A stretch of DNA of 64,000 nucleotides from UBA11524 sp963642705. Its GTDB lineage: Bacteria > Bacillota > Clostridia > Christensenellales > Aristaeellaceae. Positions 17,001 to 24,791 of this stretch are shown in pieces. The translations under genes were made by a program, and so were the position numbers. The DNA is taken from assembly GCA_963642705.1 (NCBI GenBank), contig CAVIHU010000002.1:62001-126000 (forward strand). Reading direction: 5' to 3'. The notes under the pieces were generated by a model. The model saw only the letters and a program-made list of their open reading frames with translations, did not search any database and was not told the DNA's origin. Numbering within the stretch: the stretch's first letter is position 1; each line of letters starts with the position of its first letter.

Positions 17001-17385
17001 CGAGAAGGTCGATGTCCGCCTGTACACCGTCATTTACAAGGCGATTGAGGACATGGAACTGGCGATGAAGGGTCTGCTTGCGCCCGAATACCGCGAGGTG
17101 CTGCTGGGTCACGCAGAGGTCCGCAGCGTGTTCAAGATCACTGGCGCCGGTGTGATTGCCGGTTGCTACGTGACCGACGGCAAGGTGCAGCGCAACGCTC
17201 AGGTGCGTCTGCTGCGCGAGAACGTCGTTGTTTTCGAGGGAAAGCTCAGCAGCCTCAAGCACTACAAGGAAGACGTCAAGGACATGGCTGCCGGCTTTGA
17301 ATGCGGCATGAGCCTGGATGGGCACAACGACATCAAGGAAGGCGATGTCGTCGAGTGCTTCATCATGGAGGAAATCCCGCGCTAA
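14071..17385 (+). CDS. infB: Translation initiation factor IF-2
   Basis: GTPase that places fMet-tRNA on the 30S subunit. 1104 residues, longer than the usual 700-900 because of a disordered N-terminal 480 residues. That region has a Lys/Ala/Glu/Pro-rich part with four nearly identical 30-residue tandem repeats, then an Arg/Gly/Gln/Pro-rich part with repeated GQQGQRPQG and NGPFIARPQG. The ordered part begins near residue 525 with the IF-2N domain; G1 GHVDHGKTS starts at residue 615, G4 NKMD is at about 715, and the C-terminal fMet-tRNA-binding domain follows. Starts at the ATGA overlap with ylxQ. Core domains are normal, so the enzyme should be functional. Confidence 0.97.
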   Translation: MTKVKLKDSIKELMTDAVKVRDDASRVRQGADGLAKSLRALENEFVKTRNAQAEQEKRAETEKRISDHSKAYVMLDAEEQAAVNAALKANEKQPEVKADAKGDSQKVVSTKADSPKGDSPRDDSTKAEVKPVQKVEAPKNEVKQEAAKPVQKAEQKPVQKTEAPKPAQKNEAKQEAAKPVQKAEQKPVQKTEAPKPAQKNEAKQEAAKPVQKAEQKPVQKTEAPKPAQKNEAKQEAAKPVQKAEQKPVQKTEAPKPAQKNEVKQEAAKPEAKGDAVKGDSTKADSPKTEEAPKKPAIGQIISRAGQALPQKPVGLAPNVIRPPRPVQPRPQGAQGQQGQRPQGNRPANGTFQPRQGGNGPFIARPQGVQGQQGQRPQGGNGPFIARPQGAPNNRPGNGTFQPRQGGNGPFIARPQGAQGTRPQGGMQPRSGNGRPAGVGMGRQKPSVPDITPSMGKERVSNYDPNKKNYVRQHDPEHVARNRKQLSRDAGYSGYDDDVVRGGKRSRMKKPSAQQMMAPIKIEHAYMNGDTIVVRDLCEKIGKTSAEIIKKLFLLGNMATINSEIDFDTASLVCADFDITLEKKPEVTAEDQLTAENFDDAEENLETRPPVVTIMGHVDHGKTSLLDYIRKSRVTAGEAGGITQHIGAYTVKMNGRDITFLDTPGHEAFTAMRARGAQATDIAVLVVAADDSVMPQTIEAINHAKAAEVPIIVAINKMDKPDADAERVKTDLTKYGIVCEDWGGDTIMCPVSAKTGEGVDELLEMILLQADTMELRANPNRLGRGVIIEAKLDKARGPLATVLMQNGTLHVGDNIIAGLASGRVRALINDRGEKVKEAGPSTPVEIMGFDEVPSAGDEMQAVGDDRLSRQVAEERKAKLKAAREASMAKVSLENLFSNMESGKQTTLNLIIKADVQGSVEAVKQAMEKLSSDEVKIHVLNSAAGAITKDDVNLASAFNAIIIGFNIRPDASAREAAEREKVDVRLYTVIYKAIEDMELAMKGLLAPEYREVLLGHAEVRSVFKITGAGVIAGCYVTDGKVQRNAQVRLLRENVVVFEGKLSSLKHYKEDVKDMAAGFECGMSLDGHNDIKEGDVVECFIMEEIPR
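14494..14853 (+). repeat. Four 90-bp tandem repeats inside infB
   Basis: Units start at 14494, 14584, 14674 and 14764 and are almost identical at the DNA level, encoding (V/A)KQEAAKPVQKAEQKPVQKT plus EAPKPAQKNE. A degenerate partial unit follows at 14854. In-frame, so copy number could change without breaking the gene. Confidence 0.95.
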
Positions 17386-17637
17386 TCGCATCAATGGAGG
17401 CTGGGTAAAGTCAATTTCAGATGGCTTTCCCTGCCTCTTTTTTTCACCTTCTTAGCTGTGGACTTCGTCCGTTTCATTTCCCGTGATTGTGTCGGAAAAG
17501 TACATTGCGAAGGGTGCAGGTGCGATCGCGAACCTTGTCTGTTTTCATGTCCACTTGTCACATTGCCTGCATGACGATGTCCCTGCACCCGGAAAAGGGT
17601 CTTCAACCCTTTCAAACCTTTTTATCAGGAGGATACA

Positions 17638-18015
17638 ATGAGCTATCAACGCATTGACCGAATTTCCGAGGAGCTGCGCCGCGAGGTCGACCGCATCATC
17701 CGCGAGGATGTGAACGATCCGCGCGTCACAGGCACCTTCTCCGTGACCCGCGCGGAAGTTACCCGCGATCTCCGTTATGCCAAAATCTACGTTTCGGTTC
17801 TTGAGGATGACCTCCGCGAGCCGCTCATGAAGGCGCTCAAGAATGCCGCGGGCTTTATCCGCCGCGAGCTTGGTCATCAGATGCTCATCCGCACCGCGCC
17901 GGAGCTGCAGTTTATCAGCGACCAAAACATCGCCTATGGCGTGCATATCGCGCAGGTGCTGGCGGAAGCGCGCAAGAATGAGCCTGACCGCGAAGAGGAA
18001 GAACCGCAGGCATGA
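17638..18015 (+). CDS. rbfA: Ribosome-binding factor A
   Basis: 30S maturation factor with a KH-like fold, 125 residues. Family blocks RISEELRREVDRIIREDVND, TRDLRYAKIYVSV and LGHQMLIRTAPELQFISD are present. AGGAGGATACA precedes the ATG, a strong ribosome site. It lies 252 bases after infB; the gap holds no ORF, only a degenerate dispersed-repeat fragment around 17503-17540, so rbfA-truB-ribF could also have their own promoter. The C-terminal tail is acidic (DREEEEPQA). Stop overlaps truB by four bases. Confidence 0.95.
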   Translation: MSYQRIDRISEELRREVDRIIREDVNDPRVTGTFSVTRAEVTRDLRYAKIYVSVLEDDLREPLMKALKNAAGFIRRELGHQMLIRTAPELQFISDQNIAYGVHIAQVLAEARKNEPDREEEEPQA

Positions 18016-18926
18016 ACGGCTTTTTGAATGTCCTCAAGCCGCCGGGTATGACGAGTGCCGCTGTTGTTGGCTATGTGAAGCGCATGACAGGCGAGAAGCA
18101 TGTCGGGCATGCAGGAACGCTCGATCCGGAGGCGGCTGGTGTGCTGCCGGTGATGCTCGGGCGCGCGGCGCGGCTGTTTGATTATCTGGTGGACAAGGAA
18201 AAAATGTACGTGGCAGAATGCGCTTTTGGTGCCGCGACGGATACGCAGGATGCGACAGGGCGCATCACCGAAACGGGAAGCAATTACCCGACTATCGGGC
18301 AGGTGCGCGAGGCGGCAGCCCATCTCATCGGCGATATTGAACAGCGACCGAGCATCTACAGCGCCATCAAGCAGGACGGCAAGCCGCTTTACGAACGTGC
18401 GCGTGACGGCGAACAGGTCGAAGCGCCCGTGCGCACAGTGCATGTGTCTTCCATAAACGTGCATGAGGAAACGGCAGAGCACGGCGTGCGCATGACCATC
18501 CGCTGCGGTCGAGGCACGTATATTCGCTCTATTTGCGATGATTTGGGCAAATTGACCGGCTGTCCGGCCCATATGCGGTTTCTGCTTCGGGCGCAAAGCG
18601 GCGTGTTCACGCTTGATACCGCCATGACGCTGGAGGAAATCGCGCAGCATCAGCAGAATGGGACGCTTATGCTTCTGCCCATGGATATCGGCATCGGGCA
18701 CATGCCTCGGCTGGATGTACCGGCTTCCTTTGAAAAGCATGTTGTCAACGGTGTGAAGCTGCCCATCTGTGCATTGAAGGGCGCAGAGAAGCTGCAATCC
18801 GGTGCGGCAGCGCGCATTTATTTGCGCAATCACTTCCGGGGCATTGCGGCAAGAGTGCAGGACGAGCTCATCTGGCGATGCGTCTTTCCACCGGACAAGG
18901 AGGAAAACTATGCGAATCATCCGTGA
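18012..18926 (+). CDS. truB: tRNA pseudouridine(55) synthase TruB
   Basis: Makes pseudouridine 55 in the T-loop of tRNAs. 304 residues, normal. The catalytic motif GHAGTLDPEAAGVLPVMLGR holds the nucleophilic Asp, followed by YVAECAFGAATDTQDATG and the RCGRGTYIRSICDDLG block, all in the order of the family. A C-terminal PUA-like region is present in shortened form. It starts at the ATGA overlap with rbfA and overlaps ribF by 17 bases. No unusual feature. Confidence 0.95.
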   Translation: MNGFLNVLKPPGMTSAAVVGYVKRMTGEKHVGHAGTLDPEAAGVLPVMLGRAARLFDYLVDKEKMYVAECAFGAATDTQDATGRITETGSNYPTIGQVREAAAHLIGDIEQRPSIYSAIKQDGKPLYERARDGEQVEAPVRTVHVSSINVHEETAEHGVRMTIRCGRGTYIRSICDDLGKLTGCPAHMRFLLRAQSGVFTLDTAMTLEEIAQHQQNGTLMLLPMDIGIGHMPRLDVPASFEKHVVNGVKLPICALKGAEKLQSGAAARIYLRNHFRGIAARVQDELIWRCVFPPDKEENYANHP

Positions 18927-19827
18927 CCCTAAGCGACTGAACCCGTGCGTGCTGGTGCTGGGCATGTTTGACGGCGTGCACCGCGGTCATCAGGCGCTGC
19001 TGATGCGCGGCGATGAGCTGGCGCAGGAGATGGTCTATCCGCTGGCGGTATGCACGTTTTCGCCGCATCCGCTGCAGGTGCTTGCACCGGAGAAGACGCC
19101 GCCGATGCTGACGACGCTGCCGGAAAAGGCGGCAGTGATGCAGTCCTTCGGCGTGGATGGACTGTGCGTCACAACCTTCACAAAGGCGCGCGCCGCGCAG
19201 GAGCCTGAGGACTTCATGGCGGAAATGGTCGAGGAGTACGCGCCGGTTGTCGTTGTTTGCGGATTTAATTTCACGTTCGGCGCGGGCGGACGCGGCAACG
19301 GGCAAATGCTCAAGGAGTATGGCAAGAAGCACGGCTTCCGTACAGTGATTGTGCCGGAGGTCGTGATTGAGGGCGAAACGGTGTCGTCTACGCGGATTCG
19401 GCGGCTGCTGGCACAGGGCGACATTCACAGCGTCAACAACCTGCTTGGCCGCGGCTATACGATGACCGGACGCGTCATTGAGGGCAAGCAGCTCGGGCGG
19501 ACGATGGGCTACCCAACGGCAAATATCAGCGTCCCGAAAAACAAGGCACTGCCTGCGTTCGGCGTCTATGCCTGCTATCTGGAGACGAAAGGCGGCATTT
19601 TTCCGGCAGTCGTGAATGTCGGGCGTCATCCGACCGTGCCGGATGGTCCTGTGACGGTCGAGGCGCATGTGCTTGATGAGTTCCTTTCTCTTTACGGTCG
19701 GAATGTGCGGCTGACGTTCCTGAAATTCATGCGGCCGGAGCAGAAATTCGACGGCATCGATGCGCTGAAAAATCAGATTTCGCACGATGCGGACGAATGC
19801 AGAGCCTATTTCGCTCAGCTACAGTAA
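18910..19827 (+). CDS. ribF: Bifunctional riboflavin kinase/FAD synthetase
   Basis: Converts riboflavin to FMN and FMN to FAD. 305 residues, standard for the fused enzyme. The N-terminal FAD-synthetase half has the nucleotidyl-transferase motif GMFDGVHRGHQAL and SSTRIRRLLAQG; the C-terminal kinase half has GRVIEGKQLGRTMGYPTANI. The ATG at 18910 lies behind AAGGAGGAAAA, inside the end of truB; an in-frame upstream ATG (18802) is rejected. Last gene of the operon, followed by a strong bidirectional terminator. Confidence 0.95.
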   Translation: MRIIRDPKRLNPCVLVLGMFDGVHRGHQALLMRGDELAQEMVYPLAVCTFSPHPLQVLAPEKTPPMLTTLPEKAAVMQSFGVDGLCVTTFTKARAAQEPEDFMAEMVEEYAPVVVVCGFNFTFGAGGRGNGQMLKEYGKKHGFRTVIVPEVVIEGETVSSTRIRRLLAQGDIHSVNNLLGRGYTMTGRVIEGKQLGRTMGYPTANISVPKNKALPAFGVYACYLETKGGIFPAVVNVGRHPTVPDGPVTVEAHVLDEFLSLYGRNVRLTFLKFMRPEQKFDGIDALKNQISHDADECRAYFAQLQ

Positions 19828-19838
19828 AAATGCATAAA

Positions 19839-19873
19839 AAAGGGGATTGCCTCGCGATGAGACAATCCCCTTT
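19839..19873. terminator. Bidirectional terminator between ribF and rplL
   Basis: AAAGGGGATTG (19839-19849) pairs with CAATCCCCTTT (19863-19873). A run upstream and T run at the end allow termination of both convergent operons. Confidence 0.85.
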
Positions 19874-19904
19874 GCATTGCAGTTCGATTCGAGCAATCCG
19901 AAGA

Positions 19905-20288
19905 TTACTTGATTTCGCACTCGCCGCCGACTTCCTTGAACTGGGCAGCCAGCTTCTCGGCTTCTTCCTTCGGCAGAGCTTCCTTGACGGTCTTCGGACC
20001 GTTCGGAACAGCCTCGACGAAGTCCTTTGCTTCCTTCAGACCCAGGCCGCACACTTCGCGAACCAGCTTCAGAACCTTCAGCTTCGAAGCGGCGTCGAAA
20101 GACTTCAGCACCACGTCGAACTCGGTCTTCTCTTCCACAGCGGCGGCAGCAGCACCAGCAGCGGGACCAGCAACAACAGCGGTCGCGGCAGCGGACACGC
20201 CGAACTTTTCTTCCATAGCCTTGACCAGATCGGCCAGCTCCAGCACCGTCATAGATTCGACGGCGGCAATGATCTCTTCATGAGTCAT
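19905..20288 (-). CDS. rplL: 50S ribosomal protein L7/L12
   Basis: Stalk protein that recruits translational GTPases; 127 residues. N-terminal dimerisation helices (MTHEEIIAAVESMTVLELADLVK), an Ala-rich hinge (about residues 38-55) and the C-terminal domain with FDVVLKSFDAASKLKVLKLVRE and GLGLKEAKDFVEAVPNG are typical. Downstream of rplJ by 85 bases, as in nearly all bacteria. RBS AGGAGG precedes the start. It ends at the bidirectional terminator shared with ribF. Confidence 0.97.
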   Translation of the reverse strand: MTHEEIIAAVESMTVLELADLVKAMEEKFGVSAAATAVVAGPAAGAAAAAVEEKTEFDVVLKSFDAASKLKVLKLVREVCGLGLKEAKDFVEAVPNGPKTVKEALPKEEAEKLAAQFKEVGGECEIK

Positions 20289-20373
20289 GTTGATTCAGCC
20301 TCCTATTTCGGTTGATATCGGATTGGATTTGTTTTGATGGTTGTGCGAGGGACGAACCCTCATGCGGCGAAGC

Positions 20374-20886
20374 TTATTCCTCGCCGTTCTTCTGCTTGCG
20401 GATGGCATCGACCACGCGGACGAAGCTCGCCACGGTGTTGGTCATGCAGCCAAGCAGCTTTGCCAGCAGCACTTCGCGGCTCGGCAGGTTTGCCAGATGC
20501 TTCACAGCATTGACATCAAGCACCTCAGTGCCCAGCAGACCGCCGGTAATCTTGAGGCTCTCCAGCTTGTTCTTTTCGATGTAGTCGTTGATGATCTTCG
20601 GACCGGACACAGCGTCCTTCATGGAGAACACGAAAGCGTTCGGACCGTTGAGCAGATCATCCAGCCCGGAAACGCCGACCTCCTGCAGTGCGCGGAGAAC
20701 CAGACGATTCTTGAGGACGCAGTAAGCGGTATCGCTTTCACGGCACTGCTTGCGGATTTCAGTCACCTGCTCCACAGTCAGTCCGCTGTAGCTGCAAATC
20801 ACCACAGACTGGGCATTCTTCAGCTTGTCGACGATGTCAGCAACAGCTGCAACCTTCTCGGGCTTTACCTCATGCACCTTGCTCAT
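20374..20886 (-). CDS. rplJ: 50S ribosomal protein L10
   Basis: Anchors the L7/L12 stalk to 23S rRNA. 170 residues from ATG 20886, which follows AGGAGGTGCAAGAA. A GTG nine bases upstream overlaps the ribosome site and is rejected. Conserved pieces: VADIVDKLKNAQSVVICSYSGLTVEQVTEIRKQ and VLKNRLVLRAL. Together with rplL it forms the rplJL operon, preceded by a leader and attenuator that fit autoregulation by the L10-L12 complex (known mechanism for this operon in Firmicutes). Confidence 0.96.
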   Translation of the reverse strand: MSKVHEVKPEKVAAVADIVDKLKNAQSVVICSYSGLTVEQVTEIRKQCRESDTAYCVLKNRLVLRALQEVGVSGLDDLLNGPNAFVFSMKDAVSGPKIINDYIEKNKLESLKITGGLLGTEVLDVNAVKHLANLPSREVLLAKLLGCMTNTVASFVRVVDAIRKQKNGEE

Positions 20887-20915
20887 TTCTTGCACCTCCT
20901 TAACGGTTTGAAAGT

Positions 20916-20945
20916 AAAAGAAAACCCTTGCAACAGGTGCAAGGG
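20916..20945 (-). terminator. Attenuator terminator in the rplJ leader
   Basis: On the minus strand CCCTTGCA, loop, TGCAAGGG is followed by TTTTCTTTT. It lies between the L10 leader and the rplJ ribosome site, so transcripts may end before the gene. Confidence 0.75.
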
Positions 20946-21049
20946 ACGAGCAAAATCATGCTATATCCATCACACCTCGGCAGGCGGAGCGAACTCCTTT
21001 ACATCCATGCGGATACCGGCTGTCTACGGCACAGGCTTCTTCAAAACCG
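20946..21049 (-). ncRNA. Ribosomal protein L10 leader
   Basis: The minus-strand transcript contains GTAGACAGCCGGTATCCGCA and further on CGCCTGCCGAGGTGTGATGG, the conserved elements of the L10 leader (kink-turn region and GAGGUGU end) that binds the L10-L12 complex. It is followed by an intrinsic terminator and preceded by a perfect promoter. Boundaries are approximate. Confidence 0.75.
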
Positions 21050-21055
21050 TGATTT

Positions 21056-21084
21056 ATTATAGCAAATGGAAAGGAAAATGTCAA
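21056..21084 (-). promoter_or_regulatory. Consensus sigma-A promoter of rplJL
   Basis: Minus strand TTGACA (21079-21084), 17-base spacer, TATAAT (21056-21061). All 12 consensus positions match. The remaining gap to 21264 shows a repeat fragment (about 21206-21232) and no ORF. Confidence 0.9.
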
Positions 21085-21264
21085 GTGGAAAATTGGCCAT
21101 TCATAGGAGAAACCTGTAAGCAGACAGCGTGCATTGACCGTGTAAAGTATCAAAGGGGAGCTGCAATCAAAAATATTGATGGAAGTGAAACTAAGCATGG
21201 TGCCGAAGGGGTCAAGGGGGGCGACCACGTGCTTCAACTGATCTGTTGCTCCCCTGAAGCTGAA

Positions 21265-22293
21265 TTATTCCGCCGGAATAACAAGAATCACTTGCCGGAG
21301 GTCGAAGGAATACATGCTGTAGCTGAACTGACCGTACACGTTCGTCTGCTCCAGATACGCGGTCAGGAATTGATTCGGATCGGCGGTGCATTGGGCGTAC
21401 AGGTCGTTTGAGAGCGCGATTTCGATGGGTTCGCCGCTGAACAGCCGCGAGAGAAATGTCTCCAACTCATCGCGCGTGCTGACCGTCAATCCGTGTGACA
21501 CATAGTAGCCAACGGCGGCGCTCGTGTCCGGACAAACGCAGCTGTCGTCCGGCTGGTGGTCTGCAGCCATTTCCTCTGCGGACAGCGCGAAGTACCAGTG
21601 TGCGGCGAGGTCGCCCAAATCATCCCAGCAGGCATCAATCAGGCAGGGATCGTCTATTTTGGCGATGTTCCATGCGTGGGCGGCTGTGACGCCATCGGAT
21701 GATGTCGCCTGACCTTCGATGAGACCGCAGGGAATGCCCGCAAGCCGGTACAGCAGCGTCAGCGCCTGCGCATAACCCTCGCAGTTTGCCTGACCATCAA
21801 GCAGCGCACCGACTGCCGTTGCGCACCATGCGGTGTCATCCGAATAGGATACGCGAGAAATCAGCAGGTCGTGCAGACCGACAAGATCAGCGGTTATGCT
21901 CAGCCATGCCTGAGCCGCTTCAAGCAGCTGTGCCCGGAGGGACTGCGCTTCGGACAGCATACACCGGTACTGGGGTCGAACGCCCGTGGCAATGTCAGGG
22001 GCGGTGCGCTCGTAGAGGATGGTATATGTTACGTCAACGACGAAAAGCTCCGGGTAGCTGCGCGTCAGGTCGTTCATGGTCTGGCTCAGGAGGTCGAAGG
22101 ATGTGCCGCCCGGAAGGTCGATGTTCTCCTCCTGAGCGAGCAGACGCGGATAGAGGTAATCGCGCAGGGACAGCTCGGCGGCGGAGGCTGTGTGCGAGGT
22201 CAGTACCGTGTCCCCGGCATAGGGGAGCGATTCGGCGTGGGAAACGGTCAGCATGAGCAGCAAGGTGAGCAGGATGATGATTCGCTTGCGCAT
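21265..22293 (-). CDS. Secreted transglutaminase-like (cysteine protease fold) protein
   Basis: Exported protein of 342 residues with a signal peptide (residues 1-20, ending VSHAES). The core has the transglutaminase-like triad order: Cys in GQANCEGYAQALTLLYRLAG, His in VTAAHAWNIAKID and Asp in LIDACWDD. This is the typical layout of bacterial extracellular transglutaminase-like proteases or peptidoglycan-linked enzymes. The 120 residues before the core and 80 after are not recognised. It lies downstream of the peptidoglycan-binding lipoprotein, separated by a terminator, so the two are probably separate transcripts. A wall-related role is inferred. Substrate unknown. Confidence 0.85.
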   Translation of the reverse strand: MRKRIIILLTLLLMLTVSHAESLPYAGDTVLTSHTASAAELSLRDYLYPRLLAQEENIDLPGGTSFDLLSQTMNDLTRSYPELFVVDVTYTILYERTAPDIATGVRPQYRCMLSEAQSLRAQLLEAAQAWLSITADLVGLHDLLISRVSYSDDTAWCATAVGALLDGQANCEGYAQALTLLYRLAGIPCGLIEGQATSSDGVTAAHAWNIAKIDDPCLIDACWDDLGDLAAHWYFALSAEEMAADHQPDDSCVCPDTSAAVGYYVSHGLTVSTRDELETFLSRLFSGEPIEIALSNDLYAQCTADPNQFLTAYLEQTNVYGQFSYSMYSFDLRQVILVIPAE

Positions 22294-22306
22294 GATTCCT
22301 CCTATT

Positions 22307-22337
22307 AAAAAAGGACTGTCTCGCGAGGGGACAGTCC
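22307..22337 (-). terminator. Intrinsic terminator after the peptidoglycan-binding lipoprotein
   Basis: Minus strand GGACTGTC, loop CCTCGCGA, GACAGTCC followed by TTTTTT. It lies 15 bases after the lipoprotein stop and just before the transglutaminase-like gene. Confidence 0.85.
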
Positions 22338-22352
22338 CGAAAGAATGTTGAA

Positions 22353-24467
22353 TTAGTAGGCAGACTTCGGGTTGGAGCCGTAAAGCACGGACAGCGTTTC
22401 CTGACCGGCGGCGCCATCGACCGTCAAACCGTTCTTGGACTGGAAGTTCCTGATGGCAGCAACTGTCGCACTGTCATAATAGCCGGTAACAACGGAGAGG
22501 TAACCGAGCTGATACAGGCTGTCCTGCATCTGCACGACCTCATCGCCCTGGTCGCCGACGTTCAGGGTGGTGTATTCCGTGGTCTTGGCGGCAGCAGCGA
22601 TGGCATTGCCGCTGTAGAGAACGGAGAGCGTCTTGTTGCCTGCGACGCCGTCAACCGGCGAAATCTTGTTGCGGATTTGGAAGGCGCGGACAGCATCCTG
22701 CGTGGTGGCACCGTAAACGCCGTCGCGGGAGCCGTCATAGTAGCCCAGCTCGTAGAGTGTCGCCTGCATCGAGCGGACAGCGGAGTTGGAGTCGCCCGGG
22801 CGGAGTGTAGCATATTCATCGGCATTGACCGCAGAGGAGGAGTAGAGCATGGAGAGCGTCTTATCGCCCGCAATACCGTCAACCGGCGTGATGCTCATCT
22901 TCGTCTGGAATGCCTTGACGGCAGTGGCGGTTGATGTGCCGTATGTGCCGTCAACCGAACCGGTGTAGTAGCCCTTGTCCTTCAGGGCACGCTGGAGCGT
23001 CCTGACGGCGGTGCCGGTATCGCCCGGGCGGAGCGTTTCATACGTGGTGCCGGAGGAATCGGAAGAGCTGGACGCATACAGGGCGCGCTGCGTGGCAGGA
23101 CCTGCCTTTCCGTCAACGCGCAGTCCCTTTGCGGTCTGGAAGGCGGTAACGGCGGCGGTTGTGCCGGTGCCGTACTTGCCGTCGACCGATCCGGAATAGT
23201 AGCCCTTGTTCTTCAGCGCCTGCTGGAGCTTCCTGACGGCTGTGCCGCTGTCGCCCTCGGACAGCGTTGTGTAACCGTCAGGCGATGTGGTTGTGGACGG
23301 CGTTGTATTTGACGAGGAGGAGCCTGCCGCGGCCGCAGAGGACGAATAGAGCTTGTTGAGCGTGGCGGTGCCTGCCTTGCCGTCGGCATTGAGACCGTTG
23401 GCAGTCTGGAAGGCGATAACGGCGGCTTTTGTGGCATCGCCGAAGCTTCCGTCAGCCGTGCCGGAGAGATAACCGAGCGACTTCAGCCGCTTCTGCATCG
23501 CGCGGACGGCATCGCCGGACTGACCGGATTCAAGCGTCGTTCCGATGGAGGAAACGGGGCTGCTGGCCTTGACTGCGGAGGAGGAATACAGCGTCTTGAG
23601 CGTTGACGGACCGGCGATGCCGTCATCGTAGAGACTCTTGTACTTCGCCTGGAACGCCTTGACGGCGTATTCTGTTGCACCTTCGTAATTGCCGTCAGCC
23701 TTGCCGGACATCCAGCCGAGCGAAATCAGACGGGTCTGAAGTGTTTTGACGCGGGCACCGGACGAACCGATGCTCAGGTAGTAGTCGGTGGACAGGTTCG
23801 GCGTGGCGGTCGCGGAAGGCTGCTTTGACGCGGTCGCACGGGCAGTCGTGCGCGGCGTGGCGGTCGCGGTCGATGCCTTTACGGCATTGGAGCTGTTGAG
23901 CTTGTTCATGGTGGACGTGCCCGCGATGCCGTCAACGTAAAGATTGTTGCGATCCTGGAAGGCGCGGACAGCCTTTTCGGTCGCGTCGCCGAAGTCGCCG
24001 TCAACGGAGCCGGTGTAATAGCCGAGCTGCTTCAGGCGGCGCTGGAGCGTCTTGACGGCGTCACCCGAGGCACCCTTTTTGAGGACGGTGGACGTCGGCG
24101 TGGGCGTCGCGGTCGGCCTGTTGGTCGCAGCGCTGCCGCTTGTCGGCGTTGCGGTGCCAATGACGGTCACGCCGCCGTTGGTGTATACGCCGATGCCGCC
24201 GGAGGATGAGGTGGGCGTTGCAGTGCTGGTGTCGAAATTGTACGTTGCTTCCGGCTCATCTGACGGCGAAGGACTGGGCGTCGCCGTGCGCGGCGGTGCG
24301 GAAATGACGGCCGTGTTATAAATGACGCCGGAGTTGGAAAGGTCGCCCGAAAGATCATCCGGCGGAACAAAGCAGCCCGTCAGTGTCATGGACAACGCCA
24401 AAATACCGCACAGCGCGGCGAATTTCGCCCTGCGGCGGCTGGTATTTCCGGAGCTGTTTCTCTTCAT
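22353..24467 (-). CDS. Lipoprotein with seven peptidoglycan-binding (PG_binding_1) domains
   Basis: A 704-residue envelope protein. From ATG 24467 (behind GGAGGTTTTGACC) the N-terminus is a lipoprotein signal with lipobox LTGC at about residues 29-32. After a Thr/Ser/Pro-rich linker come seven units of about 70-80 residues, each opening with a pattern like L.xGxxGxAVxxLQxxL and continuing GYYTGSVDGxxGxxTxxAVxAFQ and VDGIAGxxTLxxLY, the PG_binding_1 three-helix fold. Linkers are rich in Ser/Ala/Thr. No catalytic domain is attached, so it likely acts as a wall tether or scaffold. The open frame extends to 24656, but those residues lack a ribosome site. Function beyond wall binding unknown. Confidence 0.9.
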   Translation of the reverse strand: MKRNSSGNTSRRRAKFAALCGILALSMTLTGCFVPPDDLSGDLSNSGVIYNTAVISAPPRTATPSPSPSDEPEATYNFDTSTATPTSSSGGIGVYTNGGVTVIGTATPTSGSAATNRPTATPTPTSTVLKKGASGDAVKTLQRRLKQLGYYTGSVDGDFGDATEKAVRAFQDRNNLYVDGIAGTSTMNKLNSSNAVKASTATATPRTTARATASKQPSATATPNLSTDYYLSIGSSGARVKTLQTRLISLGWMSGKADGNYEGATEYAVKAFQAKYKSLYDDGIAGPSTLKTLYSSSAVKASSPVSSIGTTLESGQSGDAVRAMQKRLKSLGYLSGTADGSFGDATKAAVIAFQTANGLNADGKAGTATLNKLYSSSAAAAGSSSSNTTPSTTTSPDGYTTLSEGDSGTAVRKLQQALKNKGYYSGSVDGKYGTGTTAAVTAFQTAKGLRVDGKAGPATQRALYASSSSDSSGTTYETLRPGDTGTAVRTLQRALKDKGYYTGSVDGTYGTSTATAVKAFQTKMSITPVDGIAGDKTLSMLYSSSAVNADEYATLRPGDSNSAVRSMQATLYELGYYDGSRDGVYGATTQDAVRAFQIRNKISPVDGVAGNKTLSVLYSGNAIAAAAKTTEYTTLNVGDQGDEVVQMQDSLYQLGYLSVVTGYYDSATVAAIRNFQSKNGLTVDGAAGQETLSVLYGSNPKSAY

Positions 24468-24791
24468 GGTCAAAACCTCCACTTTCTCCCTCGGCGCGAG
24501 CGGAGAGGCGAATGCGGTCGCTGGTGATGCGGGAAAAGCGGATGCTTTCTCATCCATCAAACAAAGCGGAACGCAGTTTTCCTGCATCTGATTAGACGAA
24601 CAGAAAGGGCAATTTGTTCCAATCCATTCGCAAGAAATATAAATTCGACGGCGCACGTTGTTTTCCCTGCTGAAAAGAAGGAAATGCAGGAAAAAAGAGC
24701 GAATTATTTTTCTTTAAGCGTTCGCGGAGGAGCAATCTGCCGCGGACAGGATGCAGTCCGCCGAATCGGGCGGAACGGAAAGAAGGACAGT
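24468..24791. other. Divergent intergenic region, no clear signal
   Basis: This 324-base gap separates the leftward lipoprotein gene from the rightward Mrp gene. I see AT-rich patches (around 24640-24652 and 24700-24716) that could hold -10 boxes but no convincing -35/-10 pair, and no ORF with a ribosome site. Confidence 0.5.

Noticed and set aside
14923..17394. 823-residue open frame opposite infB
   Set aside because: Shadow of infB; composition biased to His, Leu and Arg as expected for antisense of GC-rich DNA.
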